DNA from: Pseudescherichia sp031987975
GTDB taxonomy: Bacteria; Pseudomonadota; Gammaproteobacteria; Enterobacterales; Enterobacteriaceae
DNA length: 64,000 bases
Reading direction: 5' to 3'
Assembly: GCF_031987975.1 (NCBI RefSeq)
Contig: NZ_DALZYX010000011.1
Location: 36,768-100,767 of the forward strand
The notes under the pieces are model-generated. The model did not search any database, was not told the origin of the DNA, and worked only from the letters and a program-made list of their open reading frames with translations. Positions 1-7,423 of this stretch are shown piece after piece. Made by a program: the position numbers and the translations under genes. Within the stretch, counting starts at the first letter, position 1. Every line of letters starts with the position of its first letter.

Positions 1-35
1 TCGAAGAGAAGCAGGGCATCACCATGCCATCGTAA
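1..35 (+). CDS. acs: Acetyl-CoA synthetase, C-terminal tip (partial)
   Basis: The first 35 bases read in frame as EEKQGITMPS followed by TAA. This closely resembles the C-terminus of enterobacterial acetyl-CoA synthetase (AMP-forming), whose gene precedes yjcH-actP. The enzyme activates acetate to acetyl-CoA in the cytoplasm. Only the last ten codons lie in the window, so the call leans on the tail match plus the downstream order acs-yjcH-actP. Confidence 0.85.
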   Translation, partial: EEKQGITMPS

Positions 36-49
36 CGGTGTCATCCCCA

Positions 50-71
50 CCCTCTCCCGCACGGGAGAGGG
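50..71. repeat. Perfect inverted repeat after acs
   Basis: CCCTCTCCCG at 50-59 is followed after two bases by its exact reverse complement at 62-71. It lies between the acs stop and the yjcH start. No T-run follows, so it looks like a short intergenic palindrome or mRNA-stabilising/processing hairpin rather than a terminator. Confidence 0.7.
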
Positions 72-116
72 AATAATAAAACCCCTCCCCTACAAAATAC
101 GTCTGGAGACTCTGTG

Positions 117-431
117 ATGAATAACGATATTTGTCAGCAGATTGAGAATAGTGCGCACTACAGGGAGCTTGTCGATAAGCGGCAACGGTTTGCCTTTATC
201 CTCTCACTTATCGTACTGGTCATGTACATCAGCTTTATTATGCTGATCGCCTTTGCGCCAGGCTGGCTGGGTACCCCGCTGCATCCGGGAACCAGCGTGA
301 CGCGCGGCATCCCTATTGGCATCGGCGTTATCCTGATCTCGTTTATTCTGACCGGCGTCTATGTCTGGCGCGCAAACGGCGAGTTCGATCGCCTCAACAG
401 TGACGTTGTCCGCGAGGTAAAAGCATTATGA
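117..431 (+). CDS. yjcH: DUF485 inner-membrane protein YjcH
   Basis: A 104-residue protein with two hydrophobic segments (about residues 28-50 and 65-85). It matches E. coli YjcH in length and in the stretch around AFAPGWLGTP. It is co-transcribed with actP and presumed to accompany the acetate permease; its exact role is unknown. A GTG at 114 is also in frame, but GGAG at 105-108 is better spaced for the ATG at 117, and that start gives the usual family length. Its stop overlaps the actP start by four bases, implying translational coupling. Confidence 0.93.
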   Translation: MNNDICQQIENSAHYRELVDKRQRFAFILSLIVLVMYISFIMLIAFAPGWLGTPLHPGTSVTRGIPIGIGVILISFILTGVYVWRANGEFDRLNSDVVREVKAL

Positions 432-2077
432 AAAGGATCCTGATAGCGCTGCCCGCCGCGCTCCCTTTTACCGCCGGCGCTGCGGATGCGCTTACCGGTG
501 CGGTACAGCGCCAGCCGACCAACTGGCAGGCGATTATCATGTTTGTCATCTTCGTGGCTATGACGCTCGGCATCACTTACTGGGCCTCAAAGCGCACCCG
601 GACGCGAAGCGATTACTACACCGCAGGGGGTAATATCACCGGCCTGCAAAACGGCCTGGCCATCGCCGGGGACTATATGTCAGCGGCATCGTTTTTAGGT
701 ATCTCCGCGCTGGTGTTTACCTCCGGCTACGATGGCCTGATCTACTCCCTCGGCTTCCTCGTCGGCTGGCCGATTATTCTGTTCTTAATCGCCGAACGCC
801 TGCGTAACTTGGGACGCTACACCTTCGCCGACGTTGCTTCCTACCGGCTGAAACAGGGACCGATCCGCATCCTCTCCGCCTGCGGCTCGCTGGTAGTGGT
901 CGCCCTCTACCTCATCGCTCAGATGGTCGGCGCGGGCAAGCTGATCCAGCTGCTGTTCGGCCTCAACTATCACATTGCGGTGGTGCTGGTGGGCGTATTG
1001 ATGGTGATGTACGTCCTGTTTGGCGGCATGCTGGCCACCACCTGGGTACAGATTATCAAGGCGGTGCTGCTGCTGTTTGGTGCCAGCTTTATGGCCTTTA
1101 TGGTGATGAAGCACGTCGGCTTCAGCTTCAATAACCTGTTCAGCGAGGCGATGGCGGTGCACCCGAAAGGAGAAGCCATTATGAGTCCCGGCGGACTGGT
1201 GAAGGATCCGATCTCGGCCCTCTCTCTCGGCCTTGGCTTGATGTTTGGTACTGCCGGGCTGCCGCACATCCTGATGCGCTTCTTCACCGTCAGCGATGCC
1301 CGCGAAGCACGGAAGAGTGTCTTCTACGCCACCGGTTTTATGGGTTACTTCTACATCCTGACCTTTATTATCGGTTTCGGGGCGATCATGCTGGTAGGGG
1401 CCAACCCGGTGTTTAAAGACGCTGCGGGCGCGCTGATCGGCGGTAACAACATGGCGGCGGTGCATCTGGCTAACGCGGTGGGCGGTAGCCTCTTCCTGGG
1501 CTTTATCTCTGCCGTGGCCTTTGCCACCATTCTGGCAGTGGTGGCTGGCCTGACGCTGGCAGGGGCTTCGGCGGTATCGCACGATCTCTATGCCAACGTC
1601 TTCCGCAAAGGTGCCTCCGAGCGCGACGAGCTGAGAGTATCGAAAATCACCGTGCTGGTGCTCGGTGTAATAGCGATCCTGCTCGGCATTCTGTTTGAGA
1701 ACCAGAACATCGCCTTTATGGTGGGCCTGGCCTTCTCTATTGCCGCCAGCTGTAACTTCCCTATTATCCTGCTCTCCATGTACTGGTCGAAGCTTACTAC
1801 CCGTGGCGCAATGATCGGCGGCTGGCTGGGTCTGCTGACCGCCGTGGTGCTGATGGTTCTCGGCCCGACGATCTGGGTACAGATCCTCGGCCATGAGAAA
1901 GCCCTCTTCCCGTATGAGTATCCGGCACTCTTCTCCATCGCCGTGGCGTTTATCGGCATCTGGGTGTTCTCCCTGACCGACAACACGGCGGAAGGCAAGC
2001 TGGAGCGTGAGAAATTCCGCGCCCAGTTTATCCGCTCGCAAACCGGGCTGGGTATTGAGCAGGGCCGCGCACATTAA
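428..2077 (+). CDS. actP: Cation/acetate symporter ActP
   Basis: A 549-residue member of the sodium:solute symporter family, the same length as E. coli ActP. It opens with a hydrophobic segment containing an AAG-type end (about residues 1-20) and has about 13 further membrane spans, including the conserved stretch GGNITGLQNGLAIAGDYMSA near residue 66. It takes up acetate and glycolate across the inner membrane with a cation. It feeds acs just upstream, so acs-yjcH-actP form an acetate scavenging operon. It overlaps yjcH by ATGA. Confidence 0.97.
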   Translation: MKRILIALPAALPFTAGAADALTGAVQRQPTNWQAIIMFVIFVAMTLGITYWASKRTRTRSDYYTAGGNITGLQNGLAIAGDYMSAASFLGISALVFTSGYDGLIYSLGFLVGWPIILFLIAERLRNLGRYTFADVASYRLKQGPIRILSACGSLVVVALYLIAQMVGAGKLIQLLFGLNYHIAVVLVGVLMVMYVLFGGMLATTWVQIIKAVLLLFGASFMAFMVMKHVGFSFNNLFSEAMAVHPKGEAIMSPGGLVKDPISALSLGLGLMFGTAGLPHILMRFFTVSDAREARKSVFYATGFMGYFYILTFIIGFGAIMLVGANPVFKDAAGALIGGNNMAAVHLANAVGGSLFLGFISAVAFATILAVVAGLTLAGASAVSHDLYANVFRKGASERDELRVSKITVLVLGVIAILLGILFENQNIAFMVGLAFSIAASCNFPIILLSMYWSKLTTRGAMIGGWLGLLTAVVLMVLGPTIWVQILGHEKALFPYEYPALFSIAVAFIGIWVFSLTDNTAEGKLEREKFRAQFIRSQTGLGIEQGRAH

Positions 2078-2084
2078 TCCCCTT

Positions 2085-2109
2085 ATCCCCGGTCATTCTG
2101 GCCGGGGAT
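2085..2109 (+). terminator. Stem-loop after actP
   Basis: ATCCCCGG at 2085-2092 pairs with CCGGGGAT at 2102-2109 around a nine-base loop, starting eight bases after the actP stop. The following bases are only mildly T-rich, so it may be a weak terminator or a 3'-end-stabilising hairpin. Confidence 0.5.
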
Positions 2110-2152
2110 CACAGTTCTCTTCTCACAATCGCGATACAGTATCCCAATCTAT

Positions 2153-2169
2153 TTGAAACGTTGTTTTAA
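2153..2169. promoter_or_regulatory. Candidate operator before the Gfo/Idh gene
   Basis: TTGAAAC-GTT-GTTTTAA is a 7-3-7 dyad with one mismatch, ending about 15 bases before the start codon at 2184. Its position between promoter and ribosome site suits a repressor operator, possibly of the LacI or GntR type. No regulator gene of that kind is adjacent, so this is inference. Confidence 0.35.
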
Positions 2170-2183
2170 TACGAGAGGATACG

Positions 2184-3473
2184 ATGAAGCGATATGCCCT
2201 TGTCGGAACCGGAGGTCGGGCCGGACTATACATCTCTGCTATTGGCGGACAGTGGCGCGAAACGGCGCAGCTGGTGGCCTTCTGCGACACTAACCAGACG
2301 CGTATGGATTATGCCAATCAGCTGCTGCAAAGCAGCGACAGCGAGCCGGTATCAACGTGGAAAGCAGAACAGTTTGACGCGATGATCCGTGAAACGCGAC
2401 CGGATACCATTATCGTGACCACCATGGACCGTACCCACGACGACTATATCGTGCGGGCGCTGCGGGCCGGGTGCGATGTCATCACTGAAAAGCCAATGAC
2501 CATTGATGAGCAACGCGCCTTACGTATCCTCGACGCTATCGAAGAGACGGGCCGCAGCGTGCGCGTAGCCTTTAACTACCGCTATGCCCCGCACCATAGC
2601 AAGGTACGCGAGCTACTGATGAACGGTACGATTGGCGAGGTCTACTCCGTCCATTTTGAGTGGTTGCTCAATACCGAGCATGGCGCGGACTACTTCCGCC
2701 GCTGGCACCGGGAGAAGCGCAACAGCGGCGGCCTGCTGGTGCATAAATCCACCCACCACTTTGACCTGATGAACTTCTGGCTGGGGAGCTACCCCGAGCG
2801 CGTCTATGCCGAGGGCGGACTGCGCTTTTATGGTAAAGAGAATGCCGAGCGGCGCGGCGTCACGCAGTTCTATCCCCGTGCCCACGGCTATGAGCAGGCG
2901 AAAGCGGATCCTTTTGCACTGCACATGGCCGACAACGCCCAGCTGAAAGCGCTCTACCTCGACGCCGAGCATGAGGATAACTACTTCCGCGACCAGAGCG
3001 TCTTTAGCGACGGCATTACCATTGAGGACACCATGTCGGTGCTGGTGAAGTACCAAAACCGGGTACAACTAACCTACTCCCTGAATGCCTATCTGCCCTG
3101 GGAGGGCTTGAACGTCGTGTTTAACGGCAGCGCGGGACGGCTGGAGATGAAGCTGGTGGAAAAGTCTTACGTTAACGCCGGCGGCGCACGCGAGAACGAA
3201 GGGAGCCTGGAGGGGTGCGACATCACGGTCTTCCCGATGTTTGCCGCGCCGTGGAAGGCGGAGTTCACCGTTGGCGAGGGCGGCCATGGCGGTGGGGATA
3301 ATGCCATGCTGGCGGACCTGTTCGGCGAGCCGGGAGACGATCCCCTCAAGCACGCCGCCGACCACCGGGCGGGAGCGATGTCAATCCTTACCGGCATCGC
3401 CGGGAATATTTCGATGCAGCAGCAGCGCCCGGTTAACTTCCGCGAGTTTGAGCTGGTTGCCCGCCTGAAGTAG
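2184..3473 (+). CDS. Gfo/Idh/MocA-family NAD(P)-dependent oxidoreductase
   Basis: A 429-residue protein. The N-terminal Rossmann fold shows VGTGGRAGLY at residues 7-16. The family EKP motif, with the catalytic/nicotinamide-site lysine, appears as VITEKPMTID near residues 98-107. A GGLLVHKSTHHFDLMNFW stretch near 185-203 resembles the substrate-site histidine region. Members oxidise or epimerise sugars, inositols or glycosides; the substrate here cannot be named. It is longer than the usual 330-390 residues. A good ribosome site (GAGAGGA) precedes the ATG. It sits alone between actP and a convergent cidAB-like pair, with 15 bases to the next stop. I do not recall it at this position in E. coli, so it is an accessory gene. 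Confidence 0.85.
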   Translation: MKRYALVGTGGRAGLYISAIGGQWRETAQLVAFCDTNQTRMDYANQLLQSSDSEPVSTWKAEQFDAMIRETRPDTIIVTTMDRTHDDYIVRALRAGCDVITEKPMTIDEQRALRILDAIEETGRSVRVAFNYRYAPHHSKVRELLMNGTIGEVYSVHFEWLLNTEHGADYFRRWHREKRNSGGLLVHKSTHHFDLMNFWLGSYPERVYAEGGLRFYGKENAERRGVTQFYPRAHGYEQAKADPFALHMADNAQLKALYLDAEHEDNYFRDQSVFSDGITIEDTMSVLVKYQNRVQLTYSLNAYLPWEGLNVVFNGSAGRLEMKLVEKSYVNAGGARENEGSLEGCDITVFPMFAAPWKAEFTVGEGGHGGGDNAMLADLFGEPGDDPLKHAADHRAGAMSILTGIAGNISMQQQRPVNFREFELVARLK

Positions 3474-3488
3474 ACCTCACGCCGCTGG

Positions 3489-4178
3489 TCAGAACATCAC
3501 TTTTGCCACCAGCGGCGCAATCAGCACCATCACCACGCCAGAGAGCATCATCACAAGGCTGGCAACGACGCCCTCCTGCTGGCCCAGCTCGTAGGATCGC
3601 GCCGTACCCGCTCCGTGCGAGGCTGCACCAAAGCCCGCCCCTTTCGCCATCCCTTCCCGGATGGCGAGGCGCAGAAACAGCATATCCCCCACCGCCATGC
3701 CGAAGACACCCGTGACCACCACAAACAGCGCGACCAGATCCGGCTGGCCTCCCAGCGGCCCGGCGGCCGCCAGCGCAAAGGGCGTCGTAACTGAACGCAC
3801 CGCCAGGCTGCGCTGGATCTCATCCGGCAGGGTAAACAGACGCGCCAGCCATACCGAACTGGTCACCGCCACCACCGTTGCGGTAATTGTCCCGGCGGTG
3901 AGCGACATCCAGTGACGCTTGATCATCGGCAGGTTGTCATAGACCGGCACGGCAAAGGCGATGGTCGCCGGGCCGAGCAGCCACAGCAGCCAGTGCGCTT
4001 CACCCATATAGTTCTGGTAGGAGATATGGCCAAACACCAGCATTAGCACCAGCACAATCGGCGTGCAGACCAGCGGCATAAGGGGCAGCGTGCGAAAGCG
4101 GCGGTAGAGCCTTTTATTGGCAAAGTAGATGAGCAGCGTGACGGCCAGGCAGAGCAGACCCATTTGAAAGTCAGTCAT
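3489..4178 (-). CDS. LrgB/CidB-family membrane protein
   Basis: A 229-residue, highly hydrophobic protein with about six membrane spans. It has the family's glycine-rich C-terminal part (GAASHGAGTARSYELG at about residues 183-198). LrgB/CidB proteins (YohK in E. coli) are partners of the small holin-like LrgA/CidA proteins and are tied to export of metabolic by-products such as pyruvate, and to murein hydrolase control. The start overlaps the upstream cidA-like stop by four bases, giving a coupled two-gene operon. Symbol withheld because this is a second, non-yohJK copy type. Confidence 0.88.
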   Translation of the reverse strand: MTDFQMGLLCLAVTLLIYFANKRLYRRFRTLPLMPLVCTPIVLVLMLVFGHISYQNYMGEAHWLLWLLGPATIAFAVPVYDNLPMIKRHWMSLTAGTITATVVAVTSSVWLARLFTLPDEIQRSLAVRSVTTPFALAAAGPLGGQPDLVALFVVVTGVFGMAVGDMLFLRLAIREGMAKGAGFGAASHGAGTARSYELGQQEGVVASLVMMLSGVVMVLIAPLVAKVMF

Positions 4179-4582
4179 GGCCGCTGCCTGCGAAGTTCGT
4201 AGCGGTAGACTTTATCCACTACCCAGGCCGTTGCCCCAAGCACCATCAGCGTGCTGAGGGCGATGACGGCGAAAATACGCCAGCCGTCGATCAGCAGCAG
4301 CTGGGCGTAGTTCACCACCGCTACCACCGCAGGCACAAAGAAGAGCAGCATCTCTGCCAGCAGCCAGCTTGCTCCGGCCCGCACCCATTTCAGGGGAACG
4401 ATGCGGCACATCACCAGCGAGAGCAGAATGATCATGCCCACCAGGTTAGCGGGCAGCGGCAGGCTGAGCCATTGCACAAGGTACTGGGCCATGACAAAGA
4501 GTCCGGCATAGAGCAGCACCTGCAGTGGGATTTGCAGTCGGCGCAGAAGAGCAGGCGTAACACGGCTTAACGCCACGTCCAT
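4175..4582 (-). CDS. CidA/LrgA-family holin-like protein
   Basis: From the ATG at 4582 this encodes 135 residues with four predicted membrane helices and the family stretch LPLPANLVGMIILL near residue 40. The open frame continues upstream to 4687, but that would run through the divergent promoter and overlap the regulator start, and homologues such as YohJ are about 130 residues. The preceding ribosome site is weak. With the overlapping cidB-like gene it forms a holin-like pair; the divergent LysR gene at 4686 probably controls it, as in other cidAB-cidR arrangements. Confidence 0.85.
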   Translation of the reverse strand: MDVALSRVTPALLRRLQIPLQVLLYAGLFVMAQYLVQWLSLPLPANLVGMIILLSLVMCRIVPLKWVRAGASWLLAEMLLFFVPAVVAVVNYAQLLLIDGWRIFAVIALSTLMVLGATAWVVDKVYRYELRRQRP

Positions 4583-4644
4583 CAGGATATGTCCAGGAAA
4601 TGTGATCGGAACGACAGTATAGTGAGCCGTCTTCCCAGATAGAA

Positions 4645-4659
4645 ATGAATTAAACTCAT
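4645..4659. promoter_or_regulatory. Candidate LysR-type operator (T-N11-A)
   Basis: ATGAATTAAACTCAT contains the T-N11-A core (T at 4646, A at 4658) with ATGA/TCAT dyad ends. It lies between the cidA-like gene and the divergent LysR gene, the normal place for autoregulation and target activation. Identification is by pattern only. Confidence 0.4.
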
Positions 4660-4685
4660 CGCAAACATAGTTGAAAGGAATAGCC

Positions 4686-5573
4686 ATGGATATCAGAACG
4701 CTGCGCTATTTTGTGGAGGTCGTGCGCCAGCAGAGTTTCACCCGTGCAGCGGAGCGGCTGTTCGTCACCCAGCCCACTATCAGCAAGATGCTGAAGAACC
4801 TGGAGGATGAGCTGAACGCCACTCTCCTGATCCGCGACGGGCGCAGGCTGCTGCTCACCGATACCGGCCGGGTGGTCTTCGAACGTGGCCAGGCGATCCT
4901 TGCCGAGTTTCGCCAGCTGGAGGCTGAGCTGGACGATATTCAGCACCTCAACAAGGGGATACTGCGGCTGGGCATACCGCCAATGGTAGGTATGCTGATG
5001 GCCGGGCCGATTAGCCTGTTTCGCCAGCGCTATCCTGGCGTGGAGCTGAAAATTGCCGAATTTGGCGGCCTGACCGTTCAGCAGGCGGTAATGAATGGTG
5101 AGCTGGATCTGGCGATGACGGCGCTGCCGGTAGAGGAAGAGAGCGCCCTGACCACCCTACCGCTCTTTAGTCACCCCCTGTGCGTGCTGGTCCCGCGTTC
5201 TGGCGACTGGCTGAAGTGCGAGGCGGTGTCGCCCGAGATGCTGGCCGAGCATCCGCTGCTGATCTACAACGAGGACTTTGCCCTCAGCCAGCAGCTGATG
5301 CGGCTTTTCAACCAGCACAACGTGAAGCCGCGTATCGCCGTGCGCAGCGGCCAGTGGGATTTTCTTGCCGCAATGGTGCAGGCGGGGGTGGGGATTGCGA
5401 TTTTGCCGGAGCCGATCTGCCAGCGGCTGGATAAGCAGACGCTGCGCTGGATCCCTTTGCAGAGCGATCTACAGTGGCAGCTAGGGATGATTTGGCGTGA
5501 GGGGGTCTATCTGTCGCACAGCGCCCAGGCATGGCTAACGTGCTGTGAGGGGTTCTGGTTACCGCCGCAGTAA
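4686..5573 (+). CDS. LysR-family transcriptional regulator (CidR-like)
   Basis: A 295-residue protein with an N-terminal winged helix-turn-helix (MDIRTLRYFVEVVRQQ at the start, AERLFVTQPTISKMLKNLE at about 22-40) and a periplasmic-binding-like effector domain from about residue 90. The ATG at 4686 has AAAGGAA five bases upstream and matches the family start. It is divergent from the cidAB-like pair across about 100 bases, so it is the likely regulator of that operon. In other bacteria such regulators respond to acetate or weak acid; the effector here is unknown. Confidence 0.88.
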   Translation: MDIRTLRYFVEVVRQQSFTRAAERLFVTQPTISKMLKNLEDELNATLLIRDGRRLLLTDTGRVVFERGQAILAEFRQLEAELDDIQHLNKGILRLGIPPMVGMLMAGPISLFRQRYPGVELKIAEFGGLTVQQAVMNGELDLAMTALPVEEESALTTLPLFSHPLCVLVPRSGDWLKCEAVSPEMLAEHPLLIYNEDFALSQQLMRLFNQHNVKPRIAVRSGQWDFLAAMVQAGVGIAILPEPICQRLDKQTLRWIPLQSDLQWQLGMIWREGVYLSHSAQAWLTCCEGFWLPPQ

Positions 5574-5578
5574 TAAAC

Positions 5579-5603
5579 GCCGGGCAAGCTTGCGCCGCCC
5601 GGC
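5579..5603. repeat. REP-like palindrome
   Basis: GCCGGGC at 5579-5585 pairs with GCCCGGC at 5597-5603 across an 11-base loop containing AAGCTTGCG. It sits between the convergent LysR and yjcE genes, and similar GCCGGGC/GCCCGGC units recur in this window. Confidence 0.75.
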
Positions 5604-5612
5604 ATCCTCGCT

Positions 5613-7259
5613 CTACTTATTCTCGATGAGCAGCGCTTCCAGCAGATCGAGATCGTGCAGCATCTTCTGCATCGTCTCATTGCTAATTTGGCGCGTTGCC
5701 CGCAGGTGGTACAGCTCGGCACGCTCGGAGCGCAGCGCCGCCAGACGGAAGCGCCGCTCGAGGTTCTCCTCCTGCATCGATCCTTCGGCGTTATTACGCC
5801 CGTCGGCCCGGCGGCGCAGGTTACCGATCACCCGCGAACTGACTTCGGTAAGCAGCTGGTTATCGATATTCTCTTCGCTATTGGTAGCAAGACGCTCCTG
5901 CATCTTCTGGATTGCCACAATCGCCACCTCGGCGGTCACCGAACGGGCCAGCCGCTCCTCCTTCGCCTGCTGAATATGATCGCCCACCTCCATATGCTGA
6001 AGCAGGATCGGCAACATCACCACACCAACAAACAGCGAGAAGAGGATCACGCCGGCAGCGAGAAACACCAGTTCGTAGCGGGCCGGGAAGACATTACCGT
6101 CCGGCAGCAGCAGCGGGATAGAGAGCACGCCCGCCAGGGTAATCGCCCCGCGCACCCCGGCGAAAGAGGCGATCAGCAGCTCGCGGGTGCTCCAGGAGCC
6201 AAACTCCATCGGCTTCTTGGTCAGGAAGCGCTGGCTAAATTTCTTCATTGTCCATAGCCAGCCGAAACGCACCAGCATTAGTGCGGCATAGATCAGTACG
6301 ATGTCAGTAAACAGCATCCAGGTTTCAACGTTCGGATCCGCCTCGGCGGCCACCAGCGAGGACTCAAGGATCCCCGGCAATTGCAGGCCCAGCAGCAGGA
6401 ACACCATGCCGTTGAAGACAAACTCCAGCATCGCCCAGGTGCTGTTAGCCCGCAGGCGCATCGCCAGCGGCGCACGGCGCATCACCCCGGAGCGGGTAAT
6501 GGTCATCCCCGCCGCCACGGCGGCCAGAATGCCTGAGAAGCCAATATGTTCCGCGATCAGGTAAGAGGCAAACGGCAGCAGGAACAGCAGCACGATCTGC
6601 GTTGCTGGCTCATCGCCGCCCCAGCGGCTGAGGAAGCGCAGCGAGCGACCGTACAGCCAGCTAACAATAAAGCCCGCCAGGATGCCGCCCACCGCCACCT
6701 TGAGGAACTCTACCGAGGCGCCGCCGACGGTAAACACCATCGTGCCCATCGCCACTGCGACGGCAAACTTCAGCGATACCAGGCCGGAGGCGTCGTTCAT
6801 CAACGCCTCGCCCTGCAGGATGCCCATGATTTTTTTTGGGATGCGCCCCTCCCCGACGATGCCGGAGAGCGCCACGGCGTCAGTAGGTGACAGCACTGCC
6901 GCCAGCGCTAACGCCGGTACCAGCGGAATGCCTGGTACGATCCAGTAGATGAGAAAGCCGATACCGACGACGGTGACCAGCACCAGCGCCAGCGCCAAAC
7001 CAAGGATCTCTCGCCCGTGTTCAAGGAACTCCCGCGTTGGCGTTTTCCACCCGTCGGCGAACAGCAGCGGCGGAATAAACAGCACCAGAAACAGCTCTGG
7101 ATCGAACTCAACGTGCAGGCCGAAGGTCGGCAGCGCCAGCATCGCACCGATAGCAATCTGCATCAGCGGGAGCGGGATCTGGAACGGCAGAACGCGCGTG
7201 ATGACGCCGGAGAGAGAGACCACAAGGGTCATAATGAGAATGGTAAAGAATATTTCCAT
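5613..7259 (-). CDS. yjcE: Putative CPA1-family Na+/H+ antiporter YjcE
   Basis: From the ATG at 7259 this gives 549 residues, beginning MEIFFTILIMTLVVS, the same start and length as I recall for E. coli YjcE. It has about 12 membrane helices and conserved CPA1 stretches (ALAAVLSPTDAVALSGI near residue 127, EALMNDASGLVSL near 157), followed by a charged cytoplasmic tail of about 130 residues. It exchanges monovalent cations for protons at the inner membrane. The frame extends to 7328, but AGGGA lies just before 7259 and supports the shorter start. Confidence 0.94.
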   Translation of the reverse strand: MEIFFTILIMTLVVSLSGVITRVLPFQIPLPLMQIAIGAMLALPTFGLHVEFDPELFLVLFIPPLLFADGWKTPTREFLEHGREILGLALALVLVTVVGIGFLIYWIVPGIPLVPALALAAVLSPTDAVALSGIVGEGRIPKKIMGILQGEALMNDASGLVSLKFAVAVAMGTMVFTVGGASVEFLKVAVGGILAGFIVSWLYGRSLRFLSRWGGDEPATQIVLLFLLPFASYLIAEHIGFSGILAAVAAGMTITRSGVMRRAPLAMRLRANSTWAMLEFVFNGMVFLLLGLQLPGILESSLVAAEADPNVETWMLFTDIVLIYAALMLVRFGWLWTMKKFSQRFLTKKPMEFGSWSTRELLIASFAGVRGAITLAGVLSIPLLLPDGNVFPARYELVFLAAGVILFSLFVGVVMLPILLQHMEVGDHIQQAKEERLARSVTAEVAIVAIQKMQERLATNSEENIDNQLLTEVSSRVIGNLRRRADGRNNAEGSMQEENLERRFRLAALRSERAELYHLRATRQISNETMQKMLHDLDLLEALLIENK

Positions 7260-7369
7260 GCGTTCCCTGTTTGCGATGTTTTTTATATCGAGAGGTGACG
7301 AACGATGACGAGGCATCATGCCTCTCATAATAGAACATGCAGGTTAACGCAAAGGAAACAGGATGTGCC

Positions 7370-7408
7370 TTAAAAAAATAAAAATGGGCGGCCAGAGCCA
7401 CCCATTTT
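7370..7408 (-). terminator. Rho-independent terminator of ghxP
   Basis: On the minus strand AAAATGGG (from 7408 down) pairs with CCCATTTT (7388-7381), with three more base pairs inside, followed by a run TTTTATTTTTTTAA. It begins 15 bases after the ghxP stop. Confidence 0.85.
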
Positions 7409-7423
7409 AAGGGGCTGTGAAGC

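Noticed and set aside
785..2074. Long open frame of 429 codons antisense to actP
   Set aside because: It mirrors the codon structure of actP, is rich in His/Gln/Arg as expected for a reverse frame of a GC-rich membrane-protein gene, and has no recognisable domain.
3489..4582. Possible prophage holin/lysis cassette
   Set aside because: The pair matches the chromosomal LrgAB/CidAB families with a LysR regulator, and no endolysin or phage structural gene is present.
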